Shown: positions 38,501 through 52,564, counted from the stretch's first letter. The stretch: 64,000 nucleotides of DNA from Odontesthes bonariensis (GCF_027942865.1 NC_134526.1:21619784-21683783), one strand, 5' to 3'. Notes: generated from the sequence alone by a model not told the origin. Numbers and translations are program-made.

Positions 38501-40358
38501 CACTTTGGGTGTTTTGGCCCATTACAAACTGATTGCCCAAATCAAACCATATATTTGGTAATCATGTTTTTTTTTTTTTTTTCTCCCGAGCAGTCCCTTA
38601 GTTTCACAGAAGTATGAGAATAAACACTCAGGAGTTTGACATATAGCTTTTCCAATGTTAAAAAAATGTAGTGTCAACCAGTCATTACTGACTGAAGTGG
38701 CTTAAAGAGATTTGAAATTTTAGTCCAAACATTGTCAAAAAAAATTACCCAGCCAAAAAGATGTAATGCAATAAATGTTCCATCCCCAATTTAGCCACTT
38801 TCTTACACTTTTTGTTTTAAAAGTAGATTGTAGATACAAACCTGAATAGCATTATATAAACTTGAACCCTCGTCACATATGTATCCAGGTCCCTCCATCC
38901 CTGTTGAAGTACCCCGGAGGAAATGGAGGTCTGAACCCCCTGTTTGGCCCTCAGCAGGTGGCTATGCTCAACCAACTTTCCCAGCTCAACCAGCTGTCAC
39001 ATCTCAACCAGATCAACCAGTTGCAGGTACAGATGGAGATATTCTGCCACAGATGTAAAGGCTACATTTAAAAAATAACTAAGCTTTAATTAGATGTGTA
39101 GTTTATGACATTAAAGTTGTATTACAGACTTACAATCTCCATATTTTATGACCCCTGCTGTATAAAATGTATTCTGTTTACATTTTGTGACCCCCTCGTG
39201 TCTTTGCAGCGTCTTCTTCTTCAGCAGCAGCAGCAACAACAACAACAGCAACAGCAGCAGCAGAAGGCTCAAAACCAGAGAGCCATGTCTGTGGGTCGTC
39301 AGACAGATCAGGTGTGTGTCTCTTAAAACCTTCTGTAGTTATGCTAATTACACTTCTGGTTAGATAGTTATGTAACATTACATGGTGATTTCTCTAACCT
39401 TCCACCTCCTGTCCCCAGACACGTCCTATTGGTTCATCTCCATCAATGATGCAGCCGCCAAGACACCTGGACCCCTCCCTGCTGAAACAGACCCCACCAC
39501 ACAAACCATACCCAGACAACTACTTGTCCCAGAATGCTCCTGAGATGCAGAAGGATGCTGCCACTCTTGGATCCTTCAGCAACTTCCCTTTAAGTATGTG
39601 AACTACTTGCAGTATTTTTTTTCCTAAATTAAGTCAACCATATCCCCGTACTAAAGTGAAAAAATATCTTAATCCATAAACCGGTTGGTAAGTTGTGACT
39701 GACTTCTTCTCTTCCTCCAACCCCCACATTAGGCTTGAACTCTAACCTGAATGTATCCCTGGACATGGGTGTTGGTGGTGGAAGTAGTGGTGGTGGACCT
39801 GTGAGCTACAAAGAGCCACCCCAGTCCAGACTGAAGAGTCTTTGGGCTACTGACCCTCTGGAGCAGAACAGCAAACCTGGTACATATGAACTTCTTAGTG
39901 TTAGTGGCAGTGCATGCTGTTTGAACAACAATTACTCTAATGTAGAGCTGATTCAATGCGTTGATTGTTTCCAGGGTAACGAGGACAACAACTTACAGTC
40001 CTCAAACCCTTTAGAGACTTGAAATTTGCATTTGCTTAAAGATGCTTCAGTGCAGTATTCACTGATTATTATTTATTTATTTATTTTTAAAAACAATACC
40101 TGAGGCTGTAATTTTGTTACCCACGATGGTGCATGTGACTATATCTGTATTCTTGTTTGTTTTTCCCCACAGGTGCTATGTCGTCTGGCCTGCGTCTGGA
40201 GGACTCTCCCTTCTATGACTTCCTGTCTCCTGGCACATCTCACCTGAGTCCTCCTGGCCAATCAATAGGCTCGGTTGGCGATGGCTGGCCGCCCCGTGCC
40301 AACTCCCCCCCGCCCCATGGAAACACTGTCACCTGGCCCCCAGGTACATGTTGCCCAC

Positions 40359-40416
<58 letters not shown>

Positions 40417-43021
40417 TGCCAACACTTAGCAAAATGCGGAATGGTTTGAGAAATGGCTAATCTGTGCGTGTGCTTGTTTGCAGAGTTCCGGCCCGGGGAG
40501 CCTTGGAAAGGTTACCCCAACATTGACCCTGAGACTGACCCTTATGTGACCCCCGGCAGTGTCATCAACAACCTCTCCATCAACACCGTCCGAGACACAG
40601 ACCACCTCAGGGACAGGAACAACGGTGGGTCTAGCACACAAGCTGTTTTTTTTTTTTTTTTTTTTTTTAAATCAGCTGAAATTTTAGACCATTTTTTAGA
40701 TCTTCTGCCTTGGTGAATATCAAATAGGCAGATACGATGCAGAATTCTGTCAAATGCGACAGAGCCCATCATAATCTACTAACACTAACCCCCTGCCTCA
40801 CCCCCTCTTTATGTTTCCCAGGGCCATCCTCATCACTGAACACCACGATGCCTTCTAACAGTGCCTGGTCATCCATTCGTGCCTCCAGCCTCACCAGTAC
40901 AGCACAAAGCACTTCAGGTAGATTTGAAATTCAGCCAGTACGATATTGTTTTTCCTCCACTTCTTGAACCTAACAATAGTTGAAGAAAAAAGTAAGCTCA
41001 ACCCGAGTTGACAGTCACATAAATTCAGTTTCCTTTAAAGTGTGATGGAGAATAGTGAGATGTTTGAATCTAACAGCAGAAAGAGTTTTTTTTTCTTCTT
41101 ATCATGCTTGTTTTAAAAGCTGTTCCTGTAAACGCACCGTTTTCTCCGAGAACGTTTTGAAACATTTAGAAAGAAGACGCTGAACCAACATGTAAAGTGG
41201 ACTGGAGGTTGTAAACGCGTTTTATTCTTCTTCTCTTCCCTTCACAGCTAGACCCAGTGAGTCAAAGTGGTCTCCTGGCGGCGGTTCTGTGTCCAACTCA
41301 TCCCTTGCCCACGAGCTTTGGAAGGTTCCCCTGCCTCCCAAGGCGCTGCCAGTAGCAGCCCCCTCCAGACCACCCCCAGGCCTCACCGCTCAGAAGCCCA
41401 GCCCTGCCCCCTCCGGCTGGGATGGCTCTGCTCTGAGGCTGGGGGGCTGGGGCTCCACTGAGTCCAGATACACACCTGGTGAGAGAGGAGCAAAGACACC
41501 AAGCCTTTGCTTAAGATTGTATTGTAAAAATATGCAACAATCCTTTGGTTTGTTGACTCGCAGAACAAAAATATTGCCTTAGTTATTAATTTGGCATTAC
41601 ATTTTAATTAGCTTTACACTACAGTCAAAGTATGCTTGGTATGATCTCGACTTCTCTGGTAAATCAGATGACAGCAAGCAGCTTTGCATATTTTTCTTTA
41701 TCTCTGCCTGAAAAAGAATTTTGACTAAGTTCTGAAGGACTGTAAGTAGACTTCTTTTAAATCTGTGATATATCTGTTATATTCACTGCCACGAGTGACG
41801 ATTTCTGTGCTGTGGATTTCTTGGACTTGGATGTCTGTTAGGCAAGAGCTGCTCCAGTTGTTAGAACTTGATGCACGTAGGACCAGGACTGTCACAGTAA
41901 TCAAAGGTTCCTGATTATAATAATTTGTGCCGCCCCCCCCCCTCCCCCCAGCAGATTTCTGATTGCCTACTGTGTTTGTTTTCAGGTTCTAGTTGGGGTG
42001 ACAGCAGCAGCAGCTCAGGAAGAACTCAATGGCTCGTATTAAAAAATCTCACACCTCAGGTACTCACATGAACAAAAGTGGCACATTTTATTTGTACACT
42101 TGGAACTGAATGTAATGGCTGATTATCAGCTCTGTAATCTTTCTTTTTTGTGGGCTTCGGTTTTTTCTAGATTGACGGCTCTACACTGAGGACCTTGTGC
42201 ATGCAGCACGGCCCTCTGATCACATTCCACCTCAACCTGCCGCATGGTAACGCTGTGGTTTGCTACAGCTCAAAGGATGAGGCCGCCAAGGCCCAGAAGA
42301 GCCTGCACATGTAAGAAGATCGGACACGAAACAAACTCCAAACCTTCCTTTTTAGTCTTCATTATTATTCAGAAATGAACTAGAGAATCATTTGTCTCCT
42401 GACTTCCTAACGGCTTCATACGTGCATGAAAGTTTATTTTCACACACAGCTCATGTATTGTTGCTAATGTCACCTAAGTCTTAATCTTGGACTGATTAGC
42501 GGTTAGCTTCTTACCTGAGAGCGCTCACGCTGCTCAAAAGCACTTCACCCAACCCCTCTTGGAAAACTAAACAGAATATCTCTTTAAGACAGTGAATTAG
42601 TAAAATGACTAGCCACAGTAATAATGTGAATATGCTGATTGTAACCCACAGTCACCTGCTGTGTCTCTACAGGTGTGTTTTGGGGAACACAACTATTCTG
42701 GCTGAGTTTGCCAGCGAAGAGGAAATCAGCCGTTTCTTTGCACAAGGGCAGTCAATGGCCACTCCCTCCTCCGGCTGGCAGGCCATTGGCTCTTCTCAGA
42801 GCAGAATGGATCAGTCTCACCCTTTTCCCAGCCGCGCTCCCGAACCGAACCAGTGGAGCAGCAGCGATCTACACAGCTCTCCTCTCTGGGGCAGGCCCAA
42901 CTTTTCCAGTAGCCTGTGGGGGAGCCCCAGTGGCACCGAGCCGGGGGGGATCAGCAGCCCCTCTACAATCAGCTCCTTCCTCCCAGTGGATCACCTGACA
43001 GGGGGCGGAGACTCCATGTGA
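29680..43021 (+). CDS. tnrc6a: Trinucleotide repeat-containing gene 6A protein (GW182 family)
   Basis: Cytoplasmic P-body scaffold of miRNA silencing: its GW repeats bind Argonaute and its C-terminal silencing domain recruits PABPC1 and the PAN2-PAN3 and CCR4-NOT deadenylases. Inferred coding exons: 29680-29725, 30897-32894, 32989-33178, 33330-33799, 33955-34086, 34188-34331, 36252-36440, 36581-36747, 36891-36968, 37229-37396, 37890-38033, 38234-38353, 38889-39026, 39210-39311, 39419-39593, 39733-39879, 40173-40343, 40484-40624, 40822-40917, 41248-41478, 41986-42059, 42171-42310, 42673-43021. All junctions are GT-AG and keep frame, giving 1869 residues (human TNRC6A is about 1962). Conserved motifs include [19 protein letters not shown] (about 620-640), [19 protein letters not shown] (about 921-940), a UBA-like region (about 1113-1194), 14 Gln (about 1333), PRPPPGL-type SRPPPGL (about 1645) and an RRM (about 1698-1775). 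The C-terminus, ending [10 protein letters not shown], fits paralogue A (human HLGGGGESM) rather than B or C. The start ATG at 29,680 is inferred because it is the only upstream ATG exon splicing in the required phase. Confidence 0.93.
29855..29880. repeat. (GA)n microsatellite
   Basis: Pure GA run of about 13 units in the intron between the start-codon exon and the large coding exon of tnrc6a. Confidence 0.9.
30897..32894 (+). other. tnrc6a: Large GW-repeat coding exon of tnrc6a
   Basis: A single 1998-nt exon encodes about 666 residues, low-complexity and rich in Ser, Asn, Gly and Gln with dispersed GW/WG pairs. This is the Argonaute-binding half of the protein. It carries the family landmark [15 protein letters not shown] near its start and the Argonaute-binding motif [14 protein letters not shown] near its end. 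Ser runs and a Thr-Asn run come from TCC/TCT and ACT codon repeats that may vary in length. Both boundaries split a Gly codon (phase 1). Confidence 0.9.
39210..39311 (+). repeat. tnrc6a: Polyglutamine-coding CAG/CAA tract within tnrc6a
   Basis: Fourteen consecutive Gln codons (39,222-39,263), a mix of CAG and CAA, follow RLLL and precede KAQNQRA. They lie in the Gln-rich segment between the UBA-like region and the PAM2-like region. The CAA interruptions should make the tract more stable than pure CAG. Confidence 0.9.
40361..40413. repeat. (CA)n microsatellite inside a short tnrc6a intron
   Basis: About 26 CA units, starting 17 bp after the donor of the 40,173-40,343 exon. The intron is only 140 bp (40,344-40,483), so over a third of it is microsatellite. 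Confidence 0.95.
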
Positions 43022-43356
43022 ACTACCTGCCAATCACACAGGCTGGAGGGAGGGTCAGTAGAGAATTATCAATAATCAGCAAAATAAAATAGGTGGGTAA
43101 AGAAAAAAAAAAAATTAGTTATTAACGCAATGGCACTAGTTGGACTCTTTCTCACTTACAAGATATTCAACAAAGCGGGGTCTCCCCTGTGGAATACAAG
43201 TTACGTTTCTCTCTCTGCACATATGTCCACTTTGTTTTCGCCCAAAAACATATCAGTCGGAATACTTGAATCATGCAGGCCAATTCTATAATGTGAACGG
43301 ATGGATATTTGCTTCCAGGTAGTGCTCTTTCAGACCGAAAAAAGCTTCAGTCGAGC

Positions 43357-43387
<31 letters not shown>

Positions 43388-43616
43388 TTTTTGTTTTCAT
43401 TCGTCATGTTGAATTCCAATTCTTTTTAACTATTTTTTTTGGTTTTTTTTTTTCTTTTTTTCTTTTGTTTTTGCATTTGTTTGCTGACAATGTTGGAGTA
43501 TGAGCTTTTTTAACTTTGCACTGAATGTGGTTTTTTTTCTCAGTATATATAATCTGCAATATAGAGGGAGCAGCCAGTTTTTCCAGTGTAGCTGTTTACT
43601 CATTGAGGTCCTTACC

Positions 43617-43620
<4 letters not shown>

Positions 43621-43657
<37 letters not shown>

Positions 43658-43660
43658 TGT
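43621..43660. repeat. (GT)n microsatellite
   Basis: GT run, interrupted once by AT, in the tnrc6a 3' UTR. Confidence 0.9.
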
Positions 43661-44097
43661 AAGTACTTTTGTGTGTATGTGATTGCGATTGTTGAATGAG
43701 TATGTGTGCGCTCCTCTCTGCCTTGGCACGCCTACCTTACTGCGTTGTCGTGGAGTTCAAGATCAACAGATAGTCAAAGAATGAAACCTGACTTGGGATG
43801 ATTATCTGGTGATAGAAAAAGTGACATTAAAAAAAAGTATTGCACCGATTTTTGTTTTAAAACTAAAGAACGTTGAGCTCTGCAGTGCAAAGGACTGTAG
43901 CCGCAGCTGGGACTAGCAAGCTCCGCCCACTTTAATATAGGGGCGGGGCCTATCTAGCAAGCCCTCTCATTAGCCCCCTTGTGGGCAGGGAGGGGACAGC
44001 ACTTTCAGAATAGGCTTTCAATGTTTTGGAGGTGCCACACTGCAACCTCTTGTTTACAAGACTTAGGAGGCGGAACGTGTGTTCATTCTTCATTTTA

Positions 44098-44252
44098 AAG
44101 AGAAGATTAAAAAAAAAAAAAAAAAAACGAATTAAAAAAAAAATCGAAAATGCACAAAAAAAAAATTCAAAAGCCAAAAAAAAACTTTAAAAAAAAAATT
44201 CTATTAAAAAAAAAAGTATAAAACAAAGAAAAAAAACTGAAAAAAAAAAAAG
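44098..44252 (+). repeat. tnrc6a: A-rich block in the tnrc6a 3' UTR
   Basis: About 155 nt consists mostly of A-runs of 8-19 bases separated by short non-A spacers. On the sense strand it would give a strongly A-rich mRNA segment. Confidence 0.85.
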
Positions 44253-44394
44253 TAAACTCTTATCGAGGATGAAGACGATGCTTTGTAACTCTGGGAAATC
44301 GGATCAGTGTTTTTTGGCCATGGCGTTGGTTATTTAAACTATTCCTCTTTGTCTGCTAAATAACCAGCAGTGGTTCTCAGGAAATCAAGCCAGT

Positions 44395-44398
44395 CCCC

Positions 44399-44429
<31 letters not shown>

Positions 44430-44432
44430 AAA
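44395..44432. repeat. C25-A13 homopolymer junction
   Basis: Twenty-five C (44,395-44,419) are followed directly by thirteen A (44,420-44,432). This is prone to sequencing and assembly error, so exact lengths are doubtful. Confidence 0.85.
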
Positions 44433-45262
44433 TACAACCCCCTCCCCCCTTGTAGTTGAATTTAAAGAGAAAAAAAACAAGAATAAACTACTACTCCTTG
44501 TAGGAAAGGAAAATCCAACTTCTAGCACTGAAAACTATGTATAGGTCTGTAAGTTTTCTTTTTTTTTTTTTTTTTTCCTTTTTCTCTGCCAAATAACTGC
44601 TTTAAGCTGGAGAAGCTCAACACACTGCTTTCAATATGCTGTCTTTAGAGGGAAGGGGAGGGTGGAGGACGGGCTGTTGAAATTCCAGCGCTCCTTTTCT
44701 CCTCCTCCTCCACTCCACTGATGTAAAAAATTGTGGGGCGTGTTTATTGTGAGTGTACGACTGTCAGTGGAAAATGTTCTGTCTCGTCAAGACTTATAAA
44801 CCAAGAGAAAGGTGAATCTGTACCTATGCATACTGTAGCCTCTCGCATTCACATGGCCTACCGAGAGGATTATTATCATTTTTTCCCCCGCCCCCGCGTG
44901 TCTCGAAAATTGTTTTAAATGTTTCATTAAGTACAACGAACACGAAAGCTTTTTTTTGCTTTTAAATCATTGCCACAAATCGTGTTTAGAAAAAAAAAAA
45001 GGAAGAAAAACTTTAAATCCTGTTTCGGTTGAAGATATTTTTAACAGTGAAAAAGTCGTCCGCATTTCATTGCCTTGATCCTAATTGTGTCCGAAGATGC
45101 AACAAACAAGTCAAGTGGCTTCTACCTGTTTACAAATAGAATATGATTGTATTGTTGTACTGTTTTTTTTTTGTTTGTTTGTTTTTTGTCCTCCTTCGGG
45201 TCAGGGGAGGGTGGGGTACTCATCTGAAGTTCCTGACGTCATGAATTGTGCGTGTGAGGATG

Positions 45263-45263
<1 letters not shown>

Positions 45264-45317
<54 letters not shown>
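45264..45317. repeat. (TG)n microsatellite
   Basis: Pure TG run of about 27 units in the tnrc6a 3' UTR. Confidence 0.95.
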
Positions 45318-45319
<2 letters not shown>

Positions 45320-46283
45320 AACAGCGTGAATGTAAACCCACCAGTGGTGTTTGTTGGAATTAAATAAATACAAGCGTGAATAATAGATTTACTTACCTAC
45401 CAGTGATTGTTAAGTTACTACGATGCACAATTGTTCGGTGCGAAAACGAACGCTTCAGAGAGTGCGTGAGCGAGAAATCAGCATTAGCGAAGCCATGGAC
45501 CTTAATTTTCTTTTTTCTTCATTGTGATGTGTTTTTTCCCGCGTTGCGCCTGTTTTTGTGTGTTTGTTTAGCCCCCAACCGCCCCCAGCGATTTACGTTT
45601 ATGTTTCAGAAGTACTACAAGCGTCGGCTTTAGTTGTGTTTTTAAGTTTTAGCCGTGAATATTCAACAACTTGAGACGGCGCGTGTAGTGAGACGGAAAA
45701 CCTTGAGTATTAGCCAGACTTTGACAGTGGTGTGTGCCAGTATTGAATGCTTTTTACCAAATAATTCAATCATACAAAAGATTAGTTTACTTAATTCCAC
45801 ATCTCTTTGCTTAGGATATGTATGTTTATTGTTGTTTGTTTCGTCTTGTTGGACAGTTTTTTTTTTTTTTTTTCAATGGAACATCTGAACTGCGTTTTCA
45901 TGTGTTTTTGAGCTAACTTGATTTGACAAATTGAATTGAGGAGCCTTGGATTTTGCACTCGGGCAGATTAGAGGAAAGGCAGAAGCAGGAAGAGCAAAGC
46001 CGAGTCGGTCGCACAGGCAGCGGCGGGGCAAACTTAGTGTGGGTGTGTCTGCTTGCATTCAGCTGAAGTGAAAGGTGTGTGCGTTTAGGTGCGTTTAGGT
46101 GAGTGAGCTCCGGCCAGAGACGATGGTGCTTTGTATGGCACAGTGAAAGAAGCAAGAGAAGGTAGAGGAGAGTCGGGGGCTGTTATGCCCCCTTCTGTGT
46201 TCACTTCTCCTTTCGCCTGGGCTGGCCAGTCAGAGCGGTAAACTCTCCTCGCCACCTGAACTGAGCCAGAATGTAGCTGATAC

Positions 46284-46287
<4 letters not shown>

Positions 46288-46320
<33 letters not shown>
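46288..46320 (+). repeat. A33 homopolymer
   Basis: Thirty-three uninterrupted A on the sense strand of the tnrc6a 3' UTR. It has no AATAAA immediately upstream and so does not look like a processed-transcript end. Confidence 0.9.
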
Positions 46321-46323
<3 letters not shown>

Positions 46324-48850
46324 TCTCTGGCACCTCCTCAGCCTCAACTATGAAACCACCGCATGGGAAAGGTCAAAAACAACAACCACCGCTCATGGTT
46401 TGTTGGATATGAATTAAGAATTCAGCTGCTCTGACCATGCCTGGTTGTCATGGTGATTGCTGCTGGTTGTTGTCGTCGCGATGCTCGTGTCTTGAGCTTG
46501 ACTGAAACGAGGCGGGGTTTCACGTTGGCCCGCCGTGACTCGGGCAGAGGGGTGTGACCTGCGATCGGCTGGCTCTTCTCGGGTCTTCAGGGACACAGGG
46601 TTACGCTTGCCTCTTTGCCGGCTCATCCAGAACCGGCTCTCCCTCTCCGAGCCCCTGAGCTTAACTACCAGAGAGGGGATGGAAAAACTGACAGGAGCCA
46701 CGGGGCAAGTGAACTTGAAATTGTCTTTTTACTGCTCGTTGAAATGACTTAGTTAATTCTGATTTTGGCAGTGTATCTTTCTTCGGGCTGATCTGGGAGC
46801 AGCTTTGTCCCTCTTCTGTACCCTTACCTTAACCATTTGGGGGACATTAACTGACCCCTGATCAGCAGCCCGGGAGTCGGCATTGCTGTGCTGTTAGAGA
46901 AGGGACAAGCGACGTCTGTAAACCGCCTCTTGATAATGTTGTTACTGTTTAGGTCCCCAGCGTTACCTCGCTGTCTTTCTGTCACGTCCAATCTACTGTC
47001 AGCTTCTGTGTGTGCGTGTGTGTGTGTGTGTGTGTTTGTGGGTGGGTGGGTAGGGGAAGAGGTTGAAACCCATTCTTGTGCAGAAACATTGCGTGCGTAT
47101 GTGTGAACTCATTATCATGCCAAATCGAGGAGGGGAGGGTAAGTGGGGAAGGAAAGGGATTGATTTGTTGTTTTTAGTTGTGTATGTGTGCAAAATGTGT
47201 ATTTAAAAAGCTGGACAATGTTAAAAATGCTTGAAGAAAAATTTTTTGCAAAAAGGATGATGTGAGGAAAACCACCAAGAGCAATGTACAATCCCCAGGG
47301 CTGCCAAGCAGCTTCCCGACAGGGCCAGAGGAGGGGAGGAAAGGAAGCAAGGAAGGAAGGAAAGAAGGAAAGAAAGAGGGGCGGGGCAGGAGAGGAGAGG
47401 AGGGAAGCTGGCTGGTGATACTCTACTACTTTTTTAATATTTAAGAAAAAAATAATGTGACTCGTTGTGTTTCTCTTAACTATCCTGTGAGTAAATACTA
47501 TATTATATCATAACACACACACAACACCCAGCGGCTCTTACAGTCGATCAAAAGCGCTATGGCTATTGTTTTTCTCTTTTCTTTTTTTTTTTCTTTTTTT
47601 TGACTGAAAAAAAAAACAACAAAAATGCCAAAAAAAACAAGAAAGAATAAGAAAAAGAAAAAAAAAACATAATACAAAAACTGTGAGAATCTGCTGTCTT
47701 TGTCATTTTACATTTAGTATGACCACACAAACAAAACCCTGAAAAGCTTTAGTCTAACCAGCACAAAGATGTGGGTGGGGCAGCGGGTGGGCTTTGGGGT
47801 GGGCAAGCAGGGGGGTGGGGTTGGGGTGTCGTTCAGAGAGACTATGCAGTGGAGTGTTGAACCCAGGCTTCCATGTCCACCTTGGGTTTTATTTTTCCCT
47901 TCTTTAAATAAAAATGATGAAAAAAAACTAAAGGAAAAAAAAGTATCCCAATTCTTTTCTTTTCTTCTTTTTTTTAAAAAAAAAACACAGCTGAGATGGG
48001 ATTCCAAGTAATATTCCTCAAACGTATTGTGCCATCTTTGAATCGTACTTCTAGTACTACTACTAATAATGAAAACCTGACAAAACCTTTATAACCTAGC
48101 AACCGTCGGGCCAGTTGTAGCAGGAGAGGACAGGTAAAGATTTGCAAAGTCCACGTCTTTATTTTCACAGCTCGTCTCCTCGTCACTCCGAGGGGAGCGA
48201 AGGCCGGTGAAACTGCAAATTTTACACCACGACGATGTTTTTTATAGAGATTCTATCAATCCAGTGTGTAGTTGAATCACCTGTAAAACCTATTATGCAC
48301 ATTGCTTTGAGGAGACTGTTGAAACTATATATAATATATATGAGAATCTAAACGTACAGTGTCTATAATCACAGAGGGGACGTCTTCCTCTCAGACAAAC
48401 AAAAACAGGAAGTAACTTTTTATTTTCAAACGTCTTCCTTGGCTCGTCAAAGGATTTTATCTTAAACTTCGGTGGAATCTGCACTTTTTGAAGGACAATC
48501 TTTATTTGTATGGGTATTAAAAATTGACAAAAAAAAACGAAGTCGCCTGATATTAATGGTGTAAAAAAACCAACTCCAGTGTGCTCTAATAATGAATGTC
48601 TCCACTGATGCTGTCTATTTGTTTGGTTTCATTTAATCTTTTTTTTTTTTCCTTTGCTTGGTTTGTTCTGTATTTTTTTTTTCATTTCTCATTTTTTCTG
48701 GATTTTAGTGCTCTTAAGAGAATCTGTACTAAGGTGTAGAGTAGTAAGTAGTAGGTCTTCTGTTGGCTGTACTCGTATACTGATTACTGTTTGTAACCCT
48801 CTGGCTCCTGCAGCCGGCATACAAAGCTGTATAACTTGGGTACAACCCCC

Positions 48851-48856
48851 AATAAA
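48851..48856 (+). terminator. tnrc6a: Polyadenylation signal, distal end of tnrc6a
   Basis: AATAAA, followed within about 20 nt by CA-rich sequence and then by GT-containing sequence. It is the last clear signal before the convergent gene ndufab1. Confidence 0.55.
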
Positions 48857-49120
48857 AGACTAACAATGACACAGTGGTCACATCTGATTATTAAGGACAA
48901 ACACTTGTCATCCTTTTTTTCTCAAATTGCATGTTTTTGTTGTCCTGGCTGGGCGGTGGTTTCCAGGCTGCCTTTGCAGTGTGAATGAAATTGCGCGCAA
49001 AGCAGCATGGGAATTCCCAGGCTGTGAAAGTCCACGAGAGCCAATAAGGTGGCTGACAGGTGTTAGCGTGAAAGACCCGAACAGCAAGAACAAGACCATA
49101 TGAGACGTGTTTCTTTTGAT

Positions 49121-49126
49121 TTTATT
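49121..49126 (-). terminator. ndufab1: Polyadenylation signal of ndufab1
   Basis: TTTATT on the + strand is AATAAA on the - strand, 392 nt beyond the ndufab1 stop codon. It lies about 265 bp from the opposed tnrc6a signal, so the two genes end tail-to-tail. Confidence 0.55.
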
Positions 49127-49517
49127 CATGAGAAATTCTGCATCAGAATCACAAGCTGGATGCTGGAAGAAAAACAAAAATCAAAGCTTTGTCGTAGTCT
49201 CGTTTAATTAACTTTTTTTAATCTCCGAGCTCCCAAAAACATGTTCAATTAAATACAGTCAAACACAAGACACAGCAGGAGACGCAGACGTCTCTGCAAT
49301 GGACAAAAGAGCTGACGAGGTTCAAGTGAGAAATGGTTCGGCGCCCATCTGCTTCACACAAACTTTCTGTGTGGGGGAATATCACCCTCTGGAGGCAGAG
49401 AAAAAAAAATAAAAGTCAATACCAACAAATGATTTCTGAGGAGTGTATGATGTTGGAGGGATCTGACAGGCAGAATAAGAGGCTGACGCACCTGCCTCTG
49501 GTGAACTATAGAACAGA

Positions 49518-51669
<2,152 letters not shown>

Positions 51670-51739
51670 GACGGAGAGAACTTACTGGTGGTTCACCAGC
51701 GTGCAAGGCGAAGAAGAGTTGAGGTCAAGGGCTCCGTGG

Positions 51740-51750
51740 TGCGCATGCGC
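51740..51750. promoter_or_regulatory. ndufab1: NRF1-type site in the ndufab1 promoter
   Basis: TGCGCATGCGC, a perfect match to the palindromic core bound by nuclear respiratory factor 1, lies 71 bp upstream of the ndufab1 start codon. NRF1 drives many nuclear genes for mitochondrial proteins, so the placement makes biological sense. Binding is inferred from sequence alone. Confidence 0.65.
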
Positions 51751-52556
51751 GCAAGAAAAGCCGGGATTTTATTTAGCATTTTACGGTTAATCTATGCTTT
51801 ATGTTATGTAATTTACCAAAGATACGTTCAGAAAATGTTTACCACTAAACATGAATTTTGATCAAAGGTAAAATTATCAAAGTGCCAAGAGATAAATATT
51901 CGACTCAGGGAAGACTAATCGATCACAGAACACCTAATGACATGGTTAAATTACCTAAAAGGGCAGAAAATAGTCAAAAACTGTATATGCTTTAGTATGA
52001 TATACACATCCATGGGTGAACATCAGTATTTGCCCATCCTGTCGCTTCATCAGACTAAAAGTTACTTCCTTTAAGTCAACATAATACAACATAAATTATA
52101 GATATATATATATATATATATACACATATATTATAATTCTGAATTATAAGAAAATGGTGGAGGGTGGTTACCCTATCTATCTTTAACAAAATTTTTGTTT
52201 TGGACTGATTATTTCCTTATTTCCTTATACCTATTTTAATACATGGGTGCATTTGAGTTGTCTATAATGGCACATTTAGGGTATAGCAAATCATACAGTA
52301 ATCATGGGTAGAAATCAAATTATCCATAGAAACAGAGCAGTGTGAGTCTCATTAGTTTATCTAATTGATTAGTTCACTCATTTTTGGATGCTTTTCCTAT
52401 TTTCTATTTTAATTTTTGCCCCTTAGAGCTCCTCGGGACTGATGTTTCTATTATTATCCTTATTAGAATATTTGTTTATTCTGAAATGTTATATTTTGGT
52501 TTATTGTATGTAATTTGTGTGTCTATCTGTTCGCTCGCTTTCCTGTCAACGTTAAA

Positions 52557-52564
52557 TGACGTCA
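52557..52564. promoter_or_regulatory. dctn5: CRE (CREB/ATF site) in the dctn5 promoter
   Basis: TGACGTCA, the full palindromic cAMP response element, lies 125 bp upstream of the dctn5 ATG. It is followed directly by an ETS-like ACATCCGG. This pairing is common in housekeeping promoters. Function is inferred. Confidence 0.6.

Larger units (their letters stand above)
43022..48870 (+). other. tnrc6a: 3' UTR of tnrc6a
   Basis: No other gene or splice pattern is visible between the tnrc6a stop and ndufab1. The sequence is AT-rich with homopolymers, as in long vertebrate 3' UTRs. Alternative polyadenylation signals occur, such as AATAAA near 47,906. The most distal good one is at 48,851. The nearly 6-kb length is inferred; transcripts may end earlier. 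Confidence 0.6.
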
